Assembly (NCBI RefSeq): GCF_006539985.1
Contig: NZ_BJOB01000004.1
Span: 41,007-105,006, forward strand
Source: Kurthia gibsonii
Lineage (GTDB): Bacteria > Bacillota > Bacilli > Bacillales_A > Planococcaceae
DNA: 64,000 nt
Reading direction: 5' to 3'
In this document: in pieces, positions 26,879 to 35,897 of the stretch
How positions within the stretch are numbered: position 1 is the first letter of the stretch
How the letters are laid out: the number at the start of each line of letters is the position of its first letter
Notes under the pieces: generated by a model
Seen by the model: the letters and a program-made list of their open reading frames with translations, nothing else
Told to the model about the DNA's origin: nothing
The model's database searches: none
Program-made: the position numbers and the translations under genes

Positions 26879-27871
26879 ATGTTATTCATTGATAATAAAG
26901 GGATTACAGACCCACGTATAAATTTAGCAATTGAGGAATATGCACTGACAAATTTAGATGTAGAAGAGGGCTTATTACTGTTTTACATAAATCAACCGTC
27001 GATTATTATCGGTCGTAACCAAAATACAATCGAAGAAATCAATACGGACTATGTCGAAGAAAATGATATTATTGTCGTTCGCCGTCTTTCAGGTGGTGGT
27101 GCTGTATATCATGATTTAGGTAATTTAAACTTTAGCTTTTTAACAAAAGATGAAGGAGATAATTTCCAAAATTTTAAGAAATTCACGCAACCTGTAGTGG
27201 ACGCACTAAATCACATGGGTGTAAAAGCAGAATTATCAGGGCGAAATGATATTTTAGCTGAAGGAAAGAAATTCTCAGGGAATGCGATGTTTTCAACAAA
27301 TGGCCGCATGTTCAGTCATGGTACACTGATGTTCAATGCAAACATTGAAGAAGTTGTACGCGCTTTACGCCCTAAAAAGGAAAAAATGGAGTCAAAAGGG
27401 ATTAAATCAGTTCGTTCACGCGTTACGAATATTATTGATTTATTAGATGACCAAACGGTTACAATCGAAGATTTCCGTTTAGAAATTTTACAGGCTATTT
27501 TTGGTGGAGAGGATCAAATTCGCTACTATGAACTAACAGAAGAAGATTGGAAAGCGATTCATAAAATTTCAGAAGAACGCTATCAAAAGTGGGAGTGGAA
27601 TTACGGGAAATCACCGAAATTCAATACACAGCGTTCAAAAAAGTTTGCATCGGGCTTTATCGACTTACACATTGAAGTGAAAAAAGGTATGATTGAAGAT
27701 ATTCAAATCTTTGGCGATTTCTTCGGTGTTGGCGATATGGTAGATTTAGAACAAGCTTTAAAAGGTGTTCGATATGAAGCAAGCGCTATACGAAAGGCAC
27801 TTCAACCATTTGATTTACCAACTTACTTTGGTGGCGTGACAGAAGAAGAATTTGTACAATTAATGTATTAA
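26879..27871 (+). CDS. lplJ: lipoate-protein ligase LplJ
   Basis: 330 residues. It attaches free lipoate to 2-oxoacid dehydrogenases and the glycine cleavage H protein. The lipoate/biotin ligase core shows RRLSGGGAVYHDLGN (about 70-84), GRNDILAEGKKFSGNAM with the catalytic lysine, and a C-terminal accessory domain from about 250. AAAGGAG lies upstream of the ATG. Its stop is only 19 bases from the next response-regulator gene, so the BceRSAB-type module may be partly cotranscribed with it. Confidence 0.95.
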   Translation: MLFIDNKGITDPRINLAIEEYALTNLDVEEGLLLFYINQPSIIIGRNQNTIEEINTDYVEENDIIVVRRLSGGGAVYHDLGNLNFSFLTKDEGDNFQNFKKFTQPVVDALNHMGVKAELSGRNDILAEGKKFSGNAMFSTNGRMFSHGTLMFNANIEEVVRALRPKKEKMESKGIKSVRSRVTNIIDLLDDQTVTIEDFRLEILQAIFGGEDQIRYYELTEEDWKAIHKISEERYQKWEWNYGKSPKFNTQRSKKFASGFIDLHIEVKKGMIEDIQIFGDFFGVGDMVDLEQALKGVRYEASAIRKALQPFDLPTYFGGVTEEEFVQLMY

Positions 27872-27890
27872 TAGAGAAGGAGGGAACAAA

Positions 27891-28595
27891 ATGGACAAGC
27901 ACCGTATTTTAATTGTAGAAGATGATTTGAAAATTGCTTCTATGCTTGCGGATACATTGCGAAAATACCATTATGAAGTCCAAACTGTACAGGCCTTTGA
28001 TCAGATTATAGAAGAGTTTAAGGCTTTCTCTCCTCATCTTGTTTTGTTAGACATCAACTTACCTTCTTATGATGGTTACTATTGGTGTCGCCAATTACGA
28101 CAATTCACAACAGTACCCATCATTTATATATCTGCTCGTTCGGGCGAAATGGATCAAATTTTTGCACTTGAAAATGGCGGCGATGATTTTATTACGAAAC
28201 CATTTCACTATGAAATCGTACTTGCAAAAATTAAAAGTCATTTAAGAAGAACGTATGGTGAATATGCTTCAAAACAAGAGGAGAGAACCGTACAACAAGG
28301 GCAATTACAATTATTTTTAGAACGTATGGAATTACAAGTAAGGGATGAGATGATTCCTTTACAGAAAAAAGAATGTGTCATTTTAGGGTTACTTATGAGT
28401 GAAGCACCAAAAGTTGTCTCTCGTGAACATTTATTAGAAGAATTATGGGACGACCAAGCTTTCGTTGATGAAAATACGCTAAATGTAAATATGACGCGCG
28501 TTCGAAAAAAGCTAGCGGATTATGACGTACAGTCAACCATCGAAACTGTACGAGGAGCAGGTTATCGTTTTTTATTGCATGAGGAGGAGGCGTAG
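27891..28595 (+). CDS. BceR-type response regulator
   Basis: 234 residues: receiver with D54 in LVLLDINLPSYDG, then a winged-helix domain from about 135 (YRFLLHEEEA end). GAGAAGGAGGG precedes the ATG. It is followed by an intramembrane-sensing kinase and a BceAB-type transporter, the set that senses and resists cell-wall-active peptides such as bacitracin. The peptide recognised here is unknown. Confidence 0.93.
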   Translation: MDKHRILIVEDDLKIASMLADTLRKYHYEVQTVQAFDQIIEEFKAFSPHLVLLDINLPSYDGYYWCRQLRQFTTVPIIYISARSGEMDQIFALENGGDDFITKPFHYEIVLAKIKSHLRRTYGEYASKQEERTVQQGQLQLFLERMELQVRDEMIPLQKKECVILGLLMSEAPKVVSREHLLEELWDDQAFVDENTLNVNMTRVRKKLADYDVQSTIETVRGAGYRFLLHEEEA

Positions 28596-28596
28596 C

Positions 28597-29586
28597 ATGG
28601 CAGCACTTAAGCTTTTCATTCGTGACCACGCTATTTTCTTCGTGTTCGAATTGTTTCTTGTAGCATTTATTCTGCTACTTTATTGGTTAGATGGCTTTCG
28701 TAATACGAGTACAGCTATTTACTCCATCATCGTAACGATTGTGTTTACGCTGACTTTTTTAGCTTTACGTTATATGATGCGCCAAGCATTCTATAAAAAA
28801 ATTGTGCATTTACCAACGACGATGGATGATGCGCTTCAAAAAAATGCGAAAACAGCAGAAGAAGTACAAGTCGAGGAGTACATGCATGAGTTATATCGTA
28901 TTTATCAGCTAGAAGCGCAAGAATTATATGCAAAACAAAATCGTCATCTTCAGTTTATGAATCAATGGGTACACCAGATGAAAACACCAATTGCAGTGAT
29001 GGAATTGATGTTGCAAGAAGATGAACCACTCGATAAAAAAAGTACACGTGAAGAGATGGAACGCCTAAAACATGGTTTAGAAATGGTATTAATGAATGCA
29101 CGATTGGATACATTTGAAGAAGATTTAAAAATTGAGCAAACACATTTGAAACAAATCGTGACAGAAGTCGTCAATCAACACAAACGCCTTTTTATCTCGA
29201 ATCATGTCTTTCCAAGTATTGATGTATCAGATGATATTGAAGTACCAACTGATCCAAAATGGCTCAAGTTCATGATAGGGCAGTTTTTAACGAATGCGGT
29301 GAAATATACGTTTGAAGATGGCAAAAAAATATATATTTCAGCGATTCAACATGAAGAAGGAATTGCACTTCAAATTCGGGATGAAGGAATTGGTATTCCA
29401 GCGATGGACTTAAAACGTGTTACGAAAGCTTTCTTTACAGGAGAGAATGGTCGTAAAACGGGAGAATCGACAGGAATGGGGCTTTATTTAGCACAGGAAA
29501 TCTGCACAAAATTAGGACATAAATTGACGATTGAATCAACGGTCGGAGAAGGAACAACAATTACCGTTTGTTTTAAATACGCTTAG
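28597..29586 (+). CDS. BceS-type intramembrane-sensing histidine kinase
   Basis: 330 residues. Two membrane spans (about 12-30 and 40-58) are joined by an outer loop of roughly ten residues, so there is no sensor domain, the mark of this kinase class. The phosphoacceptor is H126 in WVHQMKTP. N box FLTNAVKYTFE and G boxes RDEGIGIP and GMGLYLAQEI follow. I start at the ATG at 28597, just after the regulator stop and a GAGGAGGAGG site. In known systems the partner transporter does the sensing. Confidence 0.93.
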   Translation: MAALKLFIRDHAIFFVFELFLVAFILLLYWLDGFRNTSTAIYSIIVTIVFTLTFLALRYMMRQAFYKKIVHLPTTMDDALQKNAKTAEEVQVEEYMHELYRIYQLEAQELYAKQNRHLQFMNQWVHQMKTPIAVMELMLQEDEPLDKKSTREEMERLKHGLEMVLMNARLDTFEEDLKIEQTHLKQIVTEVVNQHKRLFISNHVFPSIDVSDDIEVPTDPKWLKFMIGQFLTNAVKYTFEDGKKIYISAIQHEEGIALQIRDEGIGIPAMDLKRVTKAFFTGENGRKTGESTGMGLYLAQEICTKLGHKLTIESTVGEGTTITVCFKYA

Positions 29587-29600
29587 AATGAGGGATGAAA

Positions 29601-30374
29601 ATGGCTTTATTGAAAATTGAAGATGTGACGAAAGTATACGAAGGTAAAGTGACGCATCGTGCTTTGAATCAATTTAGCTTTGAAGTAGAGAAGGGTGAGT
29701 TTCTAGCGATTATGGGACCATCTGGTAGTGGCAAGACGACACTTCTCAATCTTATCTCCACGATTGATCGTCCGACTTCTGGCGTGATTGAATTAGACGG
29801 TGTGAATCCACATGACTTAAATAAAACAGAGCTTGCTTACTTTAGAAGAAAAGAACTCGGCTTTATATTTCAAGATTTCAACTTACTTCCCATGCTCAAT
29901 GTCGAAGAAAATATGGTGCTACCTCTAACACTTGATGGTATGAATGTAGAGGAGATGCAGCGTCGTATTGATGTATTAGCACAAGAACTGGACTTAACGA
30001 AAATTTTAGAAAAAAGACCGAACGAAATTTCAGGTGGTCAGGCACAAAAGACAGCCATTGGTCGTGCATTAATTCACCGTCCTACGCTGATTTTAGCTGA
30101 TGAACCAACAGGGAATTTAGATTCTAAATCAACAAAGGATGTACTAGAGTTATTAGGACGCATTAATCAACGAGAAAACGCCACAATTGTTATGGTAACA
30201 CATGACCCGATTGCAGCAAGTTATTGTGACCGCGTACTGTTCATTAAAGACGGAGAGTTTTTCAATGAAATTTATAAAGACAATCAGCGACAAACATTCT
30301 TCCAAGGGATTTTGAATGTCTTGAGCTTACTAGGGGGGAATGTTGGTGACTTTACGTCAGTTCGCCTTCCGTAA
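29601..30374 (+). CDS. BceA-type ABC transporter ATP-binding protein
   Basis: 257 residues of the MacB/LolD-type: Walker A GPSGSGKTT, signature SGGQAQK (Gln-rich variant usual for BceA), Walker B LILADEPTGNLDS. The ATG at 29601 is six bases after GAGGG. An ATG at 29595 lies inside that site. Its last 29 bases overlap the permease gene. Confidence 0.94.
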   Translation: MALLKIEDVTKVYEGKVTHRALNQFSFEVEKGEFLAIMGPSGSGKTTLLNLISTIDRPTSGVIELDGVNPHDLNKTELAYFRRKELGFIFQDFNLLPMLNVEENMVLPLTLDGMNVEEMQRRIDVLAQELDLTKILEKRPNEISGGQAQKTAIGRALIHRPTLILADEPTGNLDSKSTKDVLELLGRINQRENATIVMVTHDPIAASYCDRVLFIKDGEFFNEIYKDNQRQTFFQGILNVLSLLGGNVGDFTSVRLP

Positions 30375-32286
30375 TGTCATTCGAAATAGCCGTGTATATG
30401 CGGCCTTTTTTATGGCAAGTATTTCATCGGTCATGGTATTTTTCATTTATTCCATGCTCATGTATCATCCGCGTGTTGAGAATGAATTTGTAACAGAGAT
30501 TGCATTTCGTGGGATGTTTATTGCGGAAATTATTTTAGTGTTATTTATGCTGTTCTTTTTATTCTATTCTGTACGTGCCTTTTTAGAAGCGCGTTCAAAA
30601 GAATTCGGTATTTTAATGCAATTAGGAATGGAAAAAAAACAGTTGAATCGTTTAGTTCTTTTAGAAATTCTAATTATTGGTATGACTTCAGTCATTTTAG
30701 GTATTCTATTTGGCTTTGTTTTTTCAAAGTTCTTTTTCATGGTTGTACGTGAAATTTTAGAGATTAAATCGCTTGCACTTTATTTTTCATGGAAGCCTTT
30801 TGCACTTACGATTGGTACGTTTATGACACTATTTATCGTCATCTCCTATGTGAGTATTTTTACGATTAAAGACGATCATGTCATTCAACTAATTAAAGGA
30901 ACACAGCGAAAACCAGAAGATGTCACATTCTCATGGGCGCGTGCAATCTTTGGTATGGTACTACTGGTTGTAGGGTACGTTTTAGCTGCCAATGCGACGA
31001 AGAGTAACTTAGTGACATTAGCAGGATTATTACCACCAATCGTGACACTCGGTACGTATTTATTCTTTACAGATACAGTACAAGTCTTTTTAAAGCTCAT
31101 TCGGAAAAATAAACATGTTTACTGGCGTAAATATCGTTTACTATCTGTTTCAGAAGTAGCAGCGATGTTAAAAGAGAATGCACGCATGTTCTTCATTTCG
31201 TCGATGGTATCAACGCTCGCTTTTTTAGCGATTGGCACATTGAGTTCACTATCAACATTTTCGCATAAATATCATCAACTGAATCCACTCAGTCTCGTGT
31301 ACACAAGTTCGGCTGACAACCCGTATGAACATCGTCATATTACGAACCTTCAACATGAACTACAAGAAGAGGGGTTAAGTTATCGATTAGATCGTGTCGT
31401 CGTAAAAAGGCAGACTTCTTCTAAAACGCATGCACCTGTTAAGATTATTAGCGAAAAAGATTTGAATAATTTAGCTGTTTCGTTAGGTTATCCACTTGTC
31501 TCACTAGAAAAAGGACATGCACTTTTCTTAGCGTATTCGGAAGAATCATTAAAAATGCTATCAAAAGAAAATGTTTATACAACGCTACAAGAATCAAATG
31601 TGAAACTACATATTGATTCTGCCTATCCGAAAATTGTATTCCCAGCAGATAAGTTAGGGACGAATCAAATTATTGTCAGTGATGAAGATTTTAAACGTAT
31701 TTATGCACCTATGACGGGCATGAATGGTACACAGTCTTCAAGTCATATTTATATTTTTAATGTCCCAAAATGGCAAGATACTAAATACGTAGGACATGAC
31801 TTAGAAATGATGATTAATACTGCTTATGCGATGGGAACTGAAGCATCATTACCTTTTTATTTTGAAAATACAGGTTTAGATTATTCGTTTATTCGTTCGA
31901 CATTCGCACTGTTATTATTCATTGGATTATTAGCTGCAGCGGTCTTTTTCTTAGCAGCAGGAAGCTTTATTTACTTTAAGCTTTATACGAATCTAGAACA
32001 AGAGAAAAAACAATACGAAACATTATATCGAATGGGTGTAACGAAGAAAGAAATTCGTAAACTCGTCAATCGACAACTCATTCCACAGTTCTTTTTACCA
32101 TGGGCAATTGCGATGGTGAATAGCTTATTTGCCTTCATCTCTTTACAAGTATTTTGGCGAGGTATTGCAGATTTATCAATTATGAGGGAGATTATTTTAG
32201 TGATGGTTGGCGTATCACTCTTACAATTGCTCTATTTTTATCTCATTCGCTGGCGTTATTTAGCGCATTTAAAAATAAATATTTAA
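30346..32286 (+). CDS. BceB-type ABC transporter permease
   Basis: 646 residues with about ten membrane spans (FtsX-like: four, then a large outer domain at roughly 300-500, then the rest). The outer domain is the peptide-contacting part in known BceB proteins. I start at the GTG at 30346 (MTLRQFAFRNVIRN), seven bases after AGGGGGG. An ATG two codons earlier is too close. A terminator follows at 32344. Confidence 0.93.
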   Translation: MTLRQFAFRNVIRNSRVYAAFFMASISSVMVFFIYSMLMYHPRVENEFVTEIAFRGMFIAEIILVLFMLFFLFYSVRAFLEARSKEFGILMQLGMEKKQLNRLVLLEILIIGMTSVILGILFGFVFSKFFFMVVREILEIKSLALYFSWKPFALTIGTFMTLFIVISYVSIFTIKDDHVIQLIKGTQRKPEDVTFSWARAIFGMVLLVVGYVLAANATKSNLVTLAGLLPPIVTLGTYLFFTDTVQVFLKLIRKNKHVYWRKYRLLSVSEVAAMLKENARMFFISSMVSTLAFLAIGTLSSLSTFSHKYHQLNPLSLVYTSSADNPYEHRHITNLQHELQEEGLSYRLDRVVVKRQTSSKTHAPVKIISEKDLNNLAVSLGYPLVSLEKGHALFLAYSEESLKMLSKENVYTTLQESNVKLHIDSAYPKIVFPADKLGTNQIIVSDEDFKRIYAPMTGMNGTQSSSHIYIFNVPKWQDTKYVGHDLEMMINTAYAMGTEASLPFYFENTGLDYSFIRSTFALLLFIGLLAAAVFFLAAGSFIYFKLYTNLEQEKKQYETLYRMGVTKKEIRKLVNRQLIPQFFLPWAIAMVNSLFAFISLQVFWRGIADLSIMREIILVMVGVSLLQLLYFYLIRWRYLAHLKINI

Positions 32287-32343
32287 CTAAAAGATAAATA
32301 AGGGTATAAGTGTAAAAACATGAACCTACATGAGCATAAGAAG

Positions 32344-32378
32344 AACTGGAATCGCGCTATGGTGCGGTTCCAGTTTTT
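32344..32378 (+). terminator. terminator of the BceRSAB-type operon
   Basis: AACTGGAA.CGC pairs with GCG.TTCCAGTT, followed by TTTC. Confidence 0.75.
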
Positions 32379-32438
32379 CATTGCGAACGCTAAAAAAGAA
32401 GATGAACTGTTTTGTCCCAGTCTGTTTTTCTCTTAACA

Positions 32439-32467
32439 TTGTGAAATGCAAAAAATTAACATACAAT
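32439..32467 (+). promoter_or_regulatory. sigma-A promoter of the acyl-CoA synthetase gene
   Basis: TTGTGA, 17 bases, TACAAT, ending 24 bases before the ATG. No FadR-like palindrome is seen here. Confidence 0.65.
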
Positions 32468-32491
32468 GTAACGTAATAGGAGCGTGATGAT

Positions 32492-33940
32492 ATGAGTCTT
32501 TTGAACAGCTTTATTGAAAATGTGCGAAAAAACCCAACTAAATTAGCGATTCAAGCAGAACGTGAATCTTATACATACGAAGAAATGAGTCGTGTAATCG
32601 AAGGAATTCAACGAGATTTAAAGGAGAAAGGGTACAAAGCAAGGGACCATATTGCGATTATGATGGGCAATGAACCAACATTTATTTTTTCACTCTATGC
32701 CATTTGGGCAATGGGTGCAACAGCTATTCCGATTAACCCAAGTTATACTAAACATGAAATTCAATACATTCTAGAACAAAGTGATGCAAAGACTGTACTG
32801 GTCACACAACAATATCAAGCATTAGAGGCAATAGTATGTCCTGTGGAAATGGTTGGATTATTCTCTATAAACAACTGTTTACAAGATACTCATATACATT
32901 CTATGGCAGATGTGGCTGTTATTTTATATACATCAGGTACGACAGGTCATCCCAAAGGAGCTATGTTAACGCATGAAAATCTATTTGAAAATGCTCGAGA
33001 TGTAGCAGAATTTCTAGGTATTTATCATGATGATCGTATGATTACAGTATTACCTGTATTTCATGTATTTGCATTGACCGTAGCTGTCAATGCGCCACTT
33101 TTACAAGGCGCAACACTACTTCTTCAATCACATTTTAGCCCTGTTCGAATTTTCGAAGCAGCAAATGAACAAGGAGCCACTGTTATGGCGGGCGTTCCTA
33201 CTATGTATAATTTTTTACTACATACAGAATCTAGTTATGAAAAGCCACTCGGTTCAATTCGTTTAGCTATTTCAGGCGGTTCATCTTTACCAAGAGCAGT
33301 GATTGAACAATTTGAAGAACGATTCCAGCTTCGTATTTCAGAAGGATATGGCTTATCCGAAGCTTCTCCAGTTACATGTTTTAATCCTTTAGGTAAACAA
33401 AAAGTGGGTTCAATTGGGCAGAGTATCGTTCATGTAGAAAATCGTATTGTAGATGAAAAAGGATTCGAAGTGCCGCGTATGAAGATTGGTGAATTAACAG
33501 TACGTGGTAAGAATGTGATGAAAGGTTATTATAAAATGTCTGAAGAAACCGCTAATGTCTTAAAAGATGGCTGGCTATACACAGGTGATTTAGCCTATAT
33601 GGACGAAGAGGGTTATGTATTTATTGTTGACCGTAAAAAAGATTTAATCATTGTAGGTGGATATAATGTTTATCCACGAGAGGTTGAGGAAGTTTTATAT
33701 CAACACGAAGCGGTATTAGAAGCAGCTGTTGTTGGATTAAATGATGTAGAATACGGTGAAAAGGTATGTGCATATATTACGTTGAAAGAAGAAATTCATC
33801 CAGAACGTTTGAAAATGTATTGTGAAGGGCATTTAGTAGAGTATAAGTGTCCTACAGAAATACGAATTGTCGAGCAATTACCAAAGAATTCTACAGGTAA
33901 GGTATTGAAAAGACAGTTAGCAGAGGAGGAACTGAGATGA
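32492..33940 (+). CDS. AMP-binding acyl-CoA synthetase, YhfL/LcfB-like
   Basis: 482 residues of the adenylate-forming family: AMP-binding motif YTSGTTGHPKG (about 146-156), EGYGLSEASP, the aspartate in GWLYTGD, IVDRKKDLIIVGGYN, and the catalytic lysine near the end in NSTGKVLKR. AGGAGCG precedes the ATG. It is likely to activate medium- or long-chain fatty acids. It sits after lplJ, as yhfL does in B. subtilis apart from the inserted Bce module. It is about 30 residues shorter than the B. subtilis protein. Confidence 0.9.
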   Translation: MSLLNSFIENVRKNPTKLAIQAERESYTYEEMSRVIEGIQRDLKEKGYKARDHIAIMMGNEPTFIFSLYAIWAMGATAIPINPSYTKHEIQYILEQSDAKTVLVTQQYQALEAIVCPVEMVGLFSINNCLQDTHIHSMADVAVILYTSGTTGHPKGAMLTHENLFENARDVAEFLGIYHDDRMITVLPVFHVFALTVAVNAPLLQGATLLLQSHFSPVRIFEAANEQGATVMAGVPTMYNFLLHTESSYEKPLGSIRLAISGGSSLPRAVIEQFEERFQLRISEGYGLSEASPVTCFNPLGKQKVGSIGQSIVHVENRIVDEKGFEVPRMKIGELTVRGKNVMKGYYKMSEETANVLKDGWLYTGDLAYMDEEGYVFIVDRKKDLIIVGGYNVYPREVEEVLYQHEAVLEAAVVGLNDVEYGEKVCAYITLKEEIHPERLKMYCEGHLVEYKCPTEIRIVEQLPKNSTGKVLKRQLAEEELR

Positions 33941-34182
33941 TTGCAACAATTGTTTGGGGAGCGATTAGTCTAATACTCGTTATTCTTGTGATTTATGTGA
34001 TTTTTAGATATTTATTCCGACACAATAAAGCAGATCACATATATGCACCATTTGATGAGGCGACTTCCGGTACAAGACCTGATATAGATGGGCGTAATCC
34101 AATTTCACAAACGCGTGAAAAAGTGCAACAAGAGCAAAAATACAATGAACAGACTGAACAAAAAAATACGGATTCAAAATAA
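33937..34182 (+). CDS. small single-span membrane protein
   Basis: 81 residues: an N-terminal span (WGAISLILVILVIYVIFRYLF), then a hydrophilic tail rich in Q, E and K. Its ATG overlaps the synthetase stop (ATGA), so it is translated with that gene. The segment HIYAPFDEATSG faintly recalls the YTPFD motif of DUF3951 proteins. The function is unknown. It may be a membrane partner of the acyl-CoA synthetase. Confidence 0.72.
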   Translation: MIATIVWGAISLILVILVIYVIFRYLFRHNKADHIYAPFDEATSGTRPDIDGRNPISQTREKVQQEQKYNEQTEQKNTDSK

Positions 34183-34217
34183 AAAACAGGCTGGAGCATA
34201 TATGCTTCAGTCTGTTT
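34183..34217. terminator. bidirectional terminator
   Basis: AAACAG.CTG.AGCATA and TATGCT.CAG.CTGTTT pair, between the convergent small membrane gene and the permease gene. Confidence 0.8.
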
Positions 34218-34228
34218 CGTATTGAAAT

Positions 34229-35605
34229 TTAGAATGAATCGCCTTGATTCTTTTGCTTTTTGTAAACAACAAAGTAGAAGAAAATGAGTAAGGCAATCCA
34301 GATAGGGCCTACGATGAGTGCAATACGAGTATCCACGTTGAAATACATAAGCACAACAACCATGAATAAGAAAGCGATTGCAAAGTAAGAACCTAATGGA
34401 TAGAAAATATTTTTAAATGACAACTTATTTACTTGAGTGCCTGTCAGCGTTTTACGGAATTTAATTTGCGCAAATAATATAATGAGCCACGTCCAAATGG
34501 CACCGAATGTCGACACACTTGTTAAGTAGATAAATACTTTTTCATCTACGAAGTAGTTTAAAACAACACCAATTAATAAAACAATAGCTGAGAATAGAAT
34601 TGCGACAGTTGGTACACCTGTTTTTCCAACGTTGTGGAAAATTTTCGGTGCTTGTTTTTGACCAGCCAGGTTGAATAACATACGACCTGTACTGAAAATA
34701 CCACTGTTACAGCTTGATAAAGCAGCTGTTAGTACAACAAAGTTAATAATACCAGCAGCGTAGCGAATACCTACTTGATCAAACATCATAACGAATGGAC
34801 TACTTTGACCGTCCATATCACTCCAAGGATAAATCGACAGAATAACGGTTAATGCACCTATGTAGAAAATCAACACACGCCATAATACCGTATTAATTGC
34901 TTTTGGTAATGTCTTTTTTGGATTATTGGCTTCACCAGCTGTTACGCCAATCATCTCCACCCCTAGATATGCGAACATAACAATTGGTAATGCGCCGATT
35001 ACGCCTGAGAATCCATTTGGCATGAATCCACCATGTGACCATAAATTAGAGAAACCGGTTGCAACACCACCGTTGCCAATTCCAAATAGAATAACGGCTA
35101 AACCAATTACAATCATCGCGATAATCGCAAATACTTTAATAAAGGCGAACCAGAATTCGAATTCACCAAATACTTTTGCGGCAATTAAGTTGACTAATGT
35201 CATCGCAACAAGTGCTGCAAGTGCCCAAGCCCATTTTGGTGAATCTGGAAACCATAATGTCATATAAATACCGACTGCTGTAATTTCTGCCATACACGTT
35301 ACAATCCATAAGAACCAATAATTCCACCCCGTAATAAATCCAGCTAGTGGTCCTAAAAACTGTTGTGCATAACGACTGAATGATCCTGCTACAGGAATTT
35401 CAACTGCAATTTCACCTAAAGCACGCATAACAAAGAAAATAACAAGACCGCCCATTGCGTATGTCAGTAAGACCGCTGGACCCGCAATTTTGATAGCGCC
35501 AGCTGAACCGAGGAATAAACCTACTCCGATGGCAGCGCCGAGCGACATCAATGCAATATGTCTTGATTCGAGACCTCGCTTGAGTTCTGGTTGCTTATTA
35601 CTCAT
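34229..35605 (-). CDS. amino-acid permease, APC superfamily (AAT family)
   Basis: 458 residues with about twelve membrane spans. Family features are RGLESRHIALMSLGAAIGVGL (first span) and GEIAVEIPVAGSFSRYA. Relatives carry proline, GABA, histidine or D-serine/D-alanine, and the sequence does not tell which. AAGGAGAG precedes the ATG at 35605. A TTG three codons earlier is too close to that site. It stands alone. Confidence 0.88.
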   Translation of the reverse strand: MSNKQPELKRGLESRHIALMSLGAAIGVGLFLGSAGAIKIAGPAVLLTYAMGGLVIFFVMRALGEIAVEIPVAGSFSRYAQQFLGPLAGFITGWNYWFLWIVTCMAEITAVGIYMTLWFPDSPKWAWALAALVAMTLVNLIAAKVFGEFEFWFAFIKVFAIIAMIVIGLAVILFGIGNGGVATGFSNLWSHGGFMPNGFSGVIGALPIVMFAYLGVEMIGVTAGEANNPKKTLPKAINTVLWRVLIFYIGALTVILSIYPWSDMDGQSSPFVMMFDQVGIRYAAGIINFVVLTAALSSCNSGIFSTGRMLFNLAGQKQAPKIFHNVGKTGVPTVAILFSAIVLLIGVVLNYFVDEKVFIYLTSVSTFGAIWTWLIILFAQIKFRKTLTGTQVNKLSFKNIFYPLGSYFAIAFLFMVVVLMYFNVDTRIALIVGPIWIALLIFFYFVVYKKQKNQGDSF

Positions 35606-35844
35606 AAAAAACAACTCTCCTTAGTGCATTTTTTGTGTTTCCATAACATGATAGCATAATGTTTTCCAATTCACATGATATAAATAGATTATATCTCTTA
35701 AAAATTCAGAAAATACAAGTGGTTTCAAGCACTTATAATACTTAAAAAGTGTACACTGATATGAAAAAATAGGCAAGATAGAAAATTTATGTATTTTTGA
35801 TTTACTTTTAAAGTATAACGAGAAATAATGTGTATTAATTAGAT

Positions 35845-35874
35845 TTGTGATATTTTCTATAACAGGTTTATAAT
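35845..35874 (+). promoter_or_regulatory. sigma-A promoter of the S9 peptidase gene
   Basis: TTGTGA, 18 bases, TATAAT, 23 bases before the ATG. The remaining gap (35615-35844) is AT-rich and shows nothing else I can name. Confidence 0.65.
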
Positions 35875-35897
35875 GGTAGTAGAGGAGTGTGAATTAG

